Below are positions 5,998 to 11,464 of a stretch of 11,464 bases of DNA, piece after piece. Each line of letters opens with the position of its first letter. Positions within the stretch are counted from its first letter, which is position 1. Location: positions 1-11,464 of the forward strand of contig JAFGNC010000295.1 of the NCBI GenBank assembly GCA_016927175.1. Reading direction: 5' to 3'. Both the position numbers and the translations under genes were made by a program. The notes below the pieces were generated by a model. It did not search any database. It had not been told where the DNA came from and saw only the letters and a list, made by a program, of their open reading frames with translations. This DNA is from Gammaproteobacteria bacterium (GTDB lineage Bacteria; Pseudomonadota; Gammaproteobacteria; Steroidobacterales; Rariloculaceae).

Positions 5998-6696
5998 TCA
6001 GCGGCCGACGGCCTGCCCGCCGCGGCGCTGCGCCGCGTCGCGCCGTGCCGCCCGGCTGCGGCGCTCGCGGGCGCGCCAGTCCACCAAACGATAGCCGAGC
6101 AGCAGCGCGAGCAGCACGGCGTAGATCAGCGGCTGCAGTATGTCCGCCTTGACCTGCCACCAGAAATGCACGACGCCCAGAATCGCGATCGGGTAGACGA
6201 GGCGGTGCAGCTTCGTCCATCTCCGGCCGAGGCGTCTCTGCCAGCCTTTCGTCGACGTGACGGCGAGCGGAATCATCAGGACCAGCGCGAGCATGCCGAC
6301 GGTGATGTACGGCCGCTCGGAGATGTCCGTCCACAGCCAGCTCCAGTCGAACCGCAGGTCGAGGGCCGCGTAGGTCAGGAAGTGCAGCACGAGATAGAAG
6401 AACGCGAACAGCCCGAGCAGCCGCCGCAGCCTCAGGAGCCAGTTCCACTTCGTCAGCTTGCGCAGCGGCGTGACGGCGAGCGTGACCCACAGGATGTTCA
6501 GGCTCGTCTTGCCCATCGTGTGCAGCACTTCCTCGACCGGGTTGGGTCCGAGGCTGCCGAAGCCGGCAATCTTGGCGACGATGATCGCGAACGGCGCCAG
6601 GCATGCGATCCACACGATCGGCTTCAGGATCGCGACCGGGTTCCGGGCGGCGCGATGACCTCCCGCAGCGATCACGGATTCCGTGTGCTGAGCCAT
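5998..6696 (-). CDS. msrQ: MsrQ, heme-binding membrane subunit of the methionine sulfoxide reductase system
   Basis: MsrQ passes electrons from the quinone pool or a flavin reductase through heme b to periplasmic MsrP. The 232-residue protein has about six hydrophobic segments (around 25-44, 62-76, 92-112, 130-147, 165-181, 188-203). It carries the histidines expected for heme ligation: H105 in YLVLHFLTY, H164 in WTKLHRLVY and H177 in VVHFWWQ. The motif TPLRKL after the second segment is typical of the YedZ/MsrQ family. The C-terminal tail beyond about residue 206 is rich in arginine and longer than usual. It follows msrP by 84 bp on the same strand, the standard operon order; its ribosome binding site is weak. 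Confidence 0.93.
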   Translation of the reverse strand: MAQHTESVIAAGGHRAARNPVAILKPIVWIACLAPFAIIVAKIAGFGSLGPNPVEEVLHTMGKTSLNILWVTLAVTPLRKLTKWNWLLRLRRLLGLFAFFYLVLHFLTYAALDLRFDWSWLWTDISERPYITVGMLALVLMIPLAVTSTKGWQRRLGRRWTKLHRLVYPIAILGVVHFWWQVKADILQPLIYAVLLALLLGYRLVDWRARERRSRAARRDAAQRRGGQAVGR

Positions 6697-6780
6697 TATC
6701 CGCGGGGGCGCCGGCCGCGATGCGGCGCCGCCGGCGCGACGCTCGCAGCCCGATCAGCGGCAGCGCAAGGACCTGCGAGC

Positions 6781-7734
6781 CTAATAGTTCTTGACCAGGT
6801 CGAGGCCCCTGTACAGGTCCGCCACCTCGTCCGCATAGCCGTTGAACATCAGCGTCGGAACCCGCGGCGAGAACAGCCCCGCGCCGAGGCGCCGTTCCGT
6901 CGCCTGACTCCAGCGCGGATGATCGACGTTCGGGTTCACGTTCGAGTAAAACCCGTACTCCTGCGGCGCCGCCATGTTCCAGCTGCATTTCGGCTGGGTT
7001 TCGGTGAAGTGGATCCTGACGATGGACTTGATGCTCTTGAACCCGTACTTCCACGGCACGATCAGGCGCAGCGGCGCCCCGTTCTGATTCGGCAGCACCT
7101 TGCCGTAGACGCCGACGGTCAGCAGCGTCAGCGGGTGCATCGCCTCGGCCATGGTCAGCCCCTCACGATAGGGCCATTCGAGCACCGGATAGCGCAGGCC
7201 CGGCATCTGGCTCGGGTCGTTCAGCGTGAAGAACTGGACGTATCTGGCTCCGGCAAGCGGCGCAAAACGCTTCAACAGATCGCCGAGCGGGAAGCCGACC
7301 CACGGCACGATCATCGACCACGCCTCGACGCAGCGGAACCGGTAGACGCGGTCCTCCAGCGTATGCGGCTTCAGAATGTCCTCGAGCGTGTACGTGCCGG
7401 TCTTCTCCGCTTCGCCCGTCACCTCGACGGACCACGGCGACGTCTCGAGCGTGTGCGCGTTGCGCGCCGGATCGCCCTTGCCGGTCCCGAACTCGTAAAA
7501 GTTGTTGTAGGTCGTAATGTCCTCGAAGGCGTTCGGCTCCTCCTCGACCGACCCCGGCCATTTCGCCAGCTCGCCGAAGTCGCCGTCGGGCGGCATCGCT
7601 GCGCCCAGCGCCTTCGACGCGGCGGGCAGCAGGCCGAGGGCCACGGCCGAGCGGACCACCTCGCGCCGGTTGAAGAAGGCGCTTTCCGATGTGATTTCAG
7701 ACGGTTTGATGCGTTCAGTTCGCCTTCGCGCCAT
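6781..7734 (-). CDS. msrP: MsrP, periplasmic molybdopterin methionine sulfoxide reductase catalytic subunit
   Basis: MsrP reduces methionine sulfoxide in oxidised periplasmic proteins using a molybdopterin cofactor. The start at 7734 gives 317 residues, close to the family length, with GAGG seven to eight bases upstream; a longer frame reaches 7830 but adds only non-conserved residues. A Tat signal is visible (FFNRREVVRSAVALGLLP, RR at 23-24). The sulfite-oxidase-type fold includes TYNNFYEFGTGKGDP, the molybdenum-ligand cysteine C135 in YRFRCVEAWSM, and PLRLIVPWKYGFKSIKSI; the C-terminus matches the family (MFNGYADEVADLYRG). Nothing appears broken. It is the first gene of msrP-msrQ and is divergent from the PII gene. 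Confidence 0.95.
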   Translation of the reverse strand: MARRRTERIKPSEITSESAFFNRREVVRSAVALGLLPAASKALGAAMPPDGDFGELAKWPGSVEEEPNAFEDITTYNNFYEFGTGKGDPARNAHTLETSPWSVEVTGEAEKTGTYTLEDILKPHTLEDRVYRFRCVEAWSMIVPWVGFPLGDLLKRFAPLAGARYVQFFTLNDPSQMPGLRYPVLEWPYREGLTMAEAMHPLTLLTVGVYGKVLPNQNGAPLRLIVPWKYGFKSIKSIVRIHFTETQPKCSWNMAAPQEYGFYSNVNPNVDHPRWSQATERRLGAGLFSPRVPTLMFNGYADEVADLYRGLDLVKNY

Positions 7735-7818
7735 GATCGAGCCTCGCTTTCCTAATGACTTTTTCGACCGCGTGTCGTCGATCCGGTTGCACGGGGCCGC
7801 TCCAGGGCGGAACGCTCG

Positions 7819-7836
7819 TGCACGGCGCATGCCAGC
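7819..7836 (-). promoter_or_regulatory. Sigma-54-like element upstream of msrP
   Basis: The minus strand reads CTGGCATGCGCCGTGCA from 7835. GG (7833-7832) and GC (7821-7820) are ten bases apart, and TGGCATG/GTGCA each differ from the consensus by one base. The start would be near 7808, 74 nt before the msrP ATG. No enhancer-like palindrome array was seen nearby, so this may be chance. Confidence 0.25.
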
Positions 7837-7879
7837 AGGCCCCGACTCCGCTAGAATGCGCCGATCCTAGGATACACAA

Positions 7880-7904
7880 TTATCCCGGCCGTTACGGCCG
7901 ATAA
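7880..7904 (+). promoter_or_regulatory. Hairpin in the leader of the PII gene
   Basis: TTAT...ATAA (7880-7883 and 7901-7904) enclose CGGCC-GTTAC-GGCCG, giving a stem of nine pairs with a 2-nt bulge and a 5-nt loop, 18 bases before the ATG at 7923. A TAGAAT at 7852-7857 is a possible -10 box but has no convincing -35. The hairpin could affect translation or be a protein site; neither is shown. Confidence 0.3.
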
Positions 7905-7922
7905 CCTTCCCCGGGGGCTCCG

Positions 7923-8261
7923 ATGAAGCTGGTGACCGCAGTCGTCAAACCGTTCCGTCTCGACGATGTCCGCAATGCCCTCGCCGAGGTCGGCGTGCAG
8001 GGCATGACCGTTACCGAGGTCAAGGGTTTCGGCCGGCAGCGCGGACATACGGAGCTGTATCGCGGCGCGGAGTACGTCGTCGACTTCCTGCCGAAGGTCA
8101 AGCTGGAGGTGGCCGTCGCCGACGGCCTCGTCGAGCGGGTCATCGAGGCGATCATAGAGTCCGCGAAGACGGGCAAGGTCGGCGACGGCAAGATATTCGT
8201 GACTGACCTCGAGCAGGTCTACCGTATCCGCACCGGCGAGACCGGCGATCAGGCGATCTGA
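7923..8261 (+). CDS. glnK: Nitrogen regulatory protein PII (GlnK/GlnB family)
   Basis: PII is a trimeric cytoplasmic signal protein that binds ATP/ADP and 2-oxoglutarate and controls ammonium transport, glutamine synthetase modification and nitrogen transcription. The 112 residues match the family length exactly. The T-loop has the uridylylation site Y51 in ELYRGAEYVVDFLPKVK; the second signature TGKVGDGKIFV and the C-terminal RIRTGE are intact. The N-terminus MKLVTAVVKPF and the EVAVADGLVERV segment are closer to GlnK than to GlnB as I recall them, but no amtB is adjacent, so the symbol is tentative. It is divergent from msrP and convergent with the kinase gene, whose stop is eight bases away. 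Confidence 0.95.
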   Translation: MKLVTAVVKPFRLDDVRNALAEVGVQGMTVTEVKGFGRQRGHTELYRGAEYVVDFLPKVKLEVAVADGLVERVIEAIIESAKTGKVGDGKIFVTDLEQVYRIRTGETGDQAI

Positions 8262-8269
8262 AGCCTCGT

Positions 8270-9622
8270 TCAGGCGGCGCCGTCCGGCCTGATCGGCAGC
8301 GCGAGCTCGACGTGCAGGCCGCCCTCCGGCCGGTTGCGCGCGCCGGCCCGTCCCCCGTGCAGCTCCATGACCCTGGCGGTGATCGCGAGCCCGATCCCCT
8401 TGCCCTCCGCCTGATGGTCCCGGCTCGGATCGACCCTGAAGAACGGCTCGAAAATGCGCTGCGTTGCCTCGGGCGGCACGCCAGGACCGTTGTCGAGCAC
8501 GTGGACCGCGATTTCGTTGCCGTCGCTGTCGAGCCGCACGTCGACCCGCTGCTCGGGACCGGTGTGGGACAACGCGTTGCGCAGCACGTTCTCGATCGCG
8601 CTCCGCAGCCCCGCCCGGTCCCCGAGGATCGTCGGCACGCGCGCCGGGGAATAAGCGATCGTCGCGGAGCTGTGCTCGAAGCGGGCATCGTCGACGATCT
8701 CCTGGATGAGCTCGTCCAGCACGACGGGCTCCCGGCGCGGCGCCGCGTCCGTCCGCAGCCGGGTCAGCGTCATGACCTGTTCCACCAGCGCGTTCAGCTT
8801 CTCCGTTTCCTGCTCGATCCGCTCCAGGTGGGCCTTGGCGGCATCGCCGGCGTTGCGCTCGGCCAGGGCCAGCGCAACGTGGATCCGCGCGAGCGGCGAG
8901 CGGAACTCGTGCGAGACGTCCCGCAGCAGCGCTTCCTTGTCCATGACCAGCGCCTGCAGCCTTTCGGCCATCGCGTCGAAGTCGCGGGCGAGGCGGCCCG
9001 TCTCGTCCCTGCGCCGGTTGATCGGAGCCCCGACCCGAGTCTCCAGCGCGCCGGCCGCGAGCTCGCGGGTCGCTTTCTGCAGCTTGACGATCGGGGCGGA
9101 GACGTAGCTCGCGAGAAGCAGTGAGGTCAGCGCCGCGGCGATCAGCGCGATCGTCAGCACGGCGACCTGGGTCCCGGGCCAGGTCAGGATGCCGAAGAAC
9201 GTGACCGGGGCGCGCGCGAAGACGAGGCGGTACTCCTGGCCGTCGTCCCCGAAAATTTCCGGGGTCAGCTGCATCGGGCGAATGTTCCGCGGCCGGTCGA
9301 AGCGGTTGAAGCTCTCCTGCTCCAGCAGCTTGGCGACGGACGGCGGCGGCCTGCGCCCGAGCAGCTCGTTGCCGCGCTCGTCGATGACGAGCAGCGCCAT
9401 GCCGGGCGCGGGCCTCGGGTTGCGGAGCATCCACAGCCGCAGGCGCCATTCCCCGCCCTGCTCGAGGGCTTCCGCGGCTTCCTGAATGATCCGGTCGCGG
9501 CCCTCGAAGTTCAGCTGGTCGAACGCCTGGTCCGCCAGCTCCGAGCTGACGATCACGGCGCCGACCAGCGTCAGCGTCATGGCCACGCCGAAAGTGACGA
9601 ATATCTTCCAGAACAGCCGCAT
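8270..9622 (-). CDS. Sensor histidine kinase, CpxA-like
   Basis: Inner-membrane sensor kinase of 450 residues. There is one transmembrane helix near 7-27, a periplasmic sensor region (about 28-148) without cysteines, a second helix (about 152-175), a HAMP linker (about 176-228), a dimerisation/phosphoacceptor domain with H238 in LRDVSHEFRSPLARIH, and an ATPase domain with N box ENVLRNALSH (344-353), G1 DNGPGVP (377-383), F box FEPFF and G2 GKGIGLA. The RSPLARIHVALALAE stretch and overall layout resemble CpxA and related envelope-stress kinases; the signal cannot be read from sequence. It follows the response regulator by 35 bp on the same strand. Its TGA and that of the PII gene sit in a mirrored CTGAA/TTCAG sequence (8258-8273). 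Confidence 0.93.
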   Translation of the reverse strand: MRLFWKIFVTFGVAMTLTLVGAVIVSSELADQAFDQLNFEGRDRIIQEAAEALEQGGEWRLRLWMLRNPRPAPGMALLVIDERGNELLGRRPPPSVAKLLEQESFNRFDRPRNIRPMQLTPEIFGDDGQEYRLVFARAPVTFFGILTWPGTQVAVLTIALIAAALTSLLLASYVSAPIVKLQKATRELAAGALETRVGAPINRRRDETGRLARDFDAMAERLQALVMDKEALLRDVSHEFRSPLARIHVALALAERNAGDAAKAHLERIEQETEKLNALVEQVMTLTRLRTDAAPRREPVVLDELIQEIVDDARFEHSSATIAYSPARVPTILGDRAGLRSAIENVLRNALSHTGPEQRVDVRLDSDGNEIAVHVLDNGPGVPPEATQRIFEPFFRVDPSRDHQAEGKGIGLAITARVMELHGGRAGARNRPEGGLHVELALPIRPDGAA

Positions 9623-9657
9623 CGTCGTCTGCCTCGGCGGACCCCCCGAAAAGCCGA

Positions 9658-10350
9658 TTACTCCGGCGGCGGTACCAGCACGTAGCCGCTGCCTCTGACG
9701 CTGCGAATCTGCAGCTGATCGTCCGATTCCTGCCCGAGCTTCTTGCGCAGGTTGCTGATGTGCGTGTCGAGGCTGCGGTCGTCCGGCAGCAACCGCCTGC
9801 CGAGCGCGGTGCGCGTCAGCGTCTCCCGCGACACGACGTCGCCGGCCGCCCGCATCAGCGTCGCCAGAATCACGAACTCCGCGTTCGTCAGCCGCAGCGG
9901 TTCACCGTCGAGCTTCGCCTCCCGGCGCTGCAGGTGTGCCGTCAGGGGGCCGACCTCGAGCTCGACGACGTCGTCCTGCTCCGACTCCGACGTCCTGCGG
10001 AAGATGGCTTTGATCCGCGCGAGCAGCTCTCGCGGGTTGAAGGGCTTCGGCAGATAGTCGTCCGCTCCCATCTCGAGGCCGACGATCCGGTCGACGTCGT
10101 CCCCCCGGGCCGTCAGCATCAGCACGGGCGTGTCGATGCCGGCCTCGCGCAGCTGCCGCAGGACCTCGAAACCCGAAAGCCCGGGCAGCATGACGTCAAG
10201 CACGATCAGGTCGTGCTCGCCCGTCTGCGCTTCGCGGAGACCCGCCGTGCCGTTGGCGACGGCCGTGACCGACAACCCCTCCGGCGCCAGATACTCGTCG
10301 AGCATTTCCGTCAGCCGGGTGTCGTCGTCGATGATCAGTACACGGTTCAT
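9658..10350 (-). CDS. OmpR/PhoB-family response regulator, CpxR-like
   Basis: A 230-residue DNA-binding response regulator. The receiver domain has acidic pocket DDD (8-10), phosphoacceptor D52 in LIVLDVMLPG, T80 in MLTARG and K102 in LPKPF. The C-terminal winged helix contains LTNAEFVILATLM, DTHISNLRKKL and IRSVRGSGYVLV. The ATG at 10350 (MNRVLIIDDD) is preferred; a GTG at 10356 and a TTG at 10371 are in frame but add residues before the conserved receiver start. It is the first gene of a two-gene operon with the kinase and is presumably phosphorylated by it. In the upstream gap (10351-10486) I see no clear promoter and no CpxR-type GTAAA repeat. Confidence 0.94.
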   Translation of the reverse strand: MNRVLIIDDDTRLTEMLDEYLAPEGLSVTAVANGTAGLREAQTGEHDLIVLDVMLPGLSGFEVLRQLREAGIDTPVLMLTARGDDVDRIVGLEMGADDYLPKPFNPRELLARIKAIFRRTSESEQDDVVELEVGPLTAHLQRREAKLDGEPLRLTNAEFVILATLMRAAGDVVSRETLTRTALGRRLLPDDRSLDTHISNLRKKLGQESDDQLQIRSVRGSGYVLVPPPE

Positions 10351-10486
10351 GCTCACGCCCGCCGTCGGCAAGTTGCCATAAGCTCATCCCAAGCCCAAGC
10401 GTCGGACGAACGACCGCGCCGGGGCTTCAGAAAAATTCACACCTGGGCTTTCCGGCGCCGCGCCGTGCAGCAGCGGGCCCGGCGGC

Positions 10487-11428
10487 TCAATCGAGCTCCG
10501 GCGGGACGAACCCGGCCGGCTTGACGATGACGAGGTCGCACGGCAGCCGGTCTAGCGTGCGCTCCGCGGTGCTGCCGACGAAGATGCGCTTCAGCCCGCT
10601 GCGCGACACGGCCCCCATGACGACCATGTCGACCCCGTTCTCACGCGCCGTCTCGACGAGCACCTGATGCGCCGGACCTTCCGTCAGGTGCACGTGGTCG
10701 GGTCGAACCGGATAACCGCCGAGCAGCCGGTCGAGCGCCTCGCGGTGCTCGCGCTCCATGCTCGCCGTCAGCTCCGCGACCGGAACGGACATCGTCGTGC
10801 CCGGCGTGTCGGACGCCGCCGCGAGAACCGGAGCCGTATCGAAGCTGTGCAGCACGTGCAGCTGTCCGCCGACCGCCGTCGTCAGCTCCTTCGCGAACGA
10901 CAGAATCGTCCGGTCGAGCTCGGCGGGCTTGTCGTGCTCGTGCATCGGGTCCACGGCGGCGAGCACGGTCGGAGCCGCCGCGACGTCGCGGGGTTTCACC
11001 AGAAGCAGTGGCGCCGGGCACGCGCGAATCAGGCTCCAGTCCGTATTAGAGAGCACCGTCCGCTTCAGCACGTCGTGATAGTGCGTGTCCTTCACGACGA
11101 GCACGGGCTGCGACTCTGTGACCTTGCGCACGATGCCGTGGTCGAGCGGCTTCGCCCACCGGACGTCCACCGTGACGGTCAGCCCCTGCGCAATCAATGG
11201 CTGCGCAAGTTTGTGCAGTCGCGCCTCGTGATTCTTCAGCAGGCTCTGGCGCGCTTTCTCGAGACCCTTCGAATCGAAGAAACGGCCGCCGGCGAGGTAT
11301 TGGTCGTAGTCGCAGATGAACAGCTCGAGGGACGCGCCGAAGGCTTTTGCGAGCCACGCCGCTCGCGCGAGGGCCGGCTGCTCGGCGGCCGTAGGATCTA
11401 TGACGGACAGGATCTTCTTTTCGGACAT
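10487..11428 (-). CDS. Tandem universal stress protein (UspE-like)
   Basis: A cytoplasmic protein of 313 residues with two UspA domains: the first about 1-147 (KKILSVIDPTAAEQPALARA through PAPLLLVKPRD), the second about 152-305. Only the second domain has the nucleotide-binding signature, GAVSRSGLKRIFVGSTAE (272-289) followed by LPCDLVIVKP; the first has the degenerate KDTHYHDVLKRTVLSNTDW in its place. This arrangement is that of UspE-type proteins, linked to stress survival, motility and adhesion in E. coli. The start is at 11428 with a weak ribosome binding site; the upstream region is cut by the window edge. It is a separate unit from the two-component operon, 136 bp away. Confidence 0.92.
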   Translation of the reverse strand: MSEKKILSVIDPTAAEQPALARAAWLAKAFGASLELFICDYDQYLAGGRFFDSKGLEKARQSLLKNHEARLHKLAQPLIAQGLTVTVDVRWAKPLDHGIVRKVTESQPVLVVKDTHYHDVLKRTVLSNTDWSLIRACPAPLLLVKPRDVAAAPTVLAAVDPMHEHDKPAELDRTILSFAKELTTAVGGQLHVLHSFDTAPVLAAASDTPGTTMSVPVAELTASMEREHREALDRLLGGYPVRPDHVHLTEGPAHQVLVETARENGVDMVVMGAVSRSGLKRIFVGSTAERTLDRLPCDLVIVKPAGFVPPELD

Positions 11429-11464
11429 GGGCTTGGCTTTCTGTCGACGACCCCGTGAGCTTAC

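Noticed and set aside
5264..7054. Long minus-strand open frame overlapping the SH3 gene, msrQ and the end of msrP
   Set aside because: It runs antisense to the SH3 gene and out of frame with msrQ and msrP, and has no recognisable domain.
5839..7755. Long plus-strand open frame (638 codons) across msrQ and msrP
   Set aside because: Antisense to two clear genes; composition is that of a shadow frame.
7735..7830. N-terminally extended msrP start at 7830
   Set aside because: The extra 32 residues do not look like msrP, and the ATG at 7734 has a ribosome binding site and a proper Tat signal after it.
7817..7834. Sigma-54 promoter for the PII gene on the plus strand
   Set aside because: Read in this direction the -24 GG is TG, so the essential dinucleotide is missing; the better reading is the opposite strand toward msrP.
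8270..10350. The two-component pair as the hypochlorous-acid sensor (HprSR/YedVW) of msrPQ
   Set aside because: In E. coli such a pair sits beside msrPQ, but here it is separated by the PII gene, and the kinase looks CpxA-like; nothing in the sequence links it to msrPQ.

Overview
The window is GC-rich DNA with short intergenic gaps. The gene set (a YgiM-type SH3/anchor protein, msrPQ, a GlnK-type PII protein, a CpxRA-like two-component pair, a tandem UspA-domain protein) points to a gammaproteobacterial chromosome, perhaps a Steroidobacter- or Woeseia-like lineage. That placement is from recall of families, not from any search. No rRNA, tRNA, CRISPR array, integrase or insertion sequence was seen.

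Layout. An ABC-2-type transporter ATPase (minus, cut by the left edge) is divergent from a dihydroorotase of the Bacteroidetes-like class (781-2127). A convergent gap follows, holding an 83-bp REP/MITE-like inverted-repeat element and a second perfect hairpin. Then comes a compact divergent module at 2316-4589: a small exported protein (minus) and a two-PAS sigma-54 activator (plus). Next are a 131-residue uncharacterised protein preceded by a 17-codon upstream ORF (4713-5158) and a membrane-anchored SH3 protein (5300-5896). The minus-strand msrP-msrQ operon (periplasmic methionine sulfoxide repair) is divergent from a PII protein gene. A response-regulator/histidine-kinase operon (minus) ends almost touching the PII gene. 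The window closes with a tandem universal stress protein (minus).

The most interesting part is the 192-bp gap 2580-2771. Toward the small exported gene it shows the elements of an enhancer-dependent promoter in the expected order: three copies of a 12-bp palindrome close to ACGGAAWTCCGT, an IHF-like site, and a sigma-54 -24/-12 element with GG and GC ten bases apart. Toward the activator the same palindromes overlap a good sigma-70 promoter (TTGACC, 17 bp, TAGAAT) whose predicted start coincides with the AUG, so the activator mRNA may be leaderless. The simplest reading is a self-contained switch: the PAS protein represses its own gene and, when stimulated, turns on one small envelope peptide. 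The predicted mature peptide begins with a segment resembling the N-terminus of TonB-dependent receptors. The signal sensed and the role of the peptide are unknown.

The other genes are mostly housekeeping or stress functions (pyrimidine synthesis, nitrogen signalling, oxidative repair of envelope proteins, envelope sensing, universal stress) and are not evidently one pathway.
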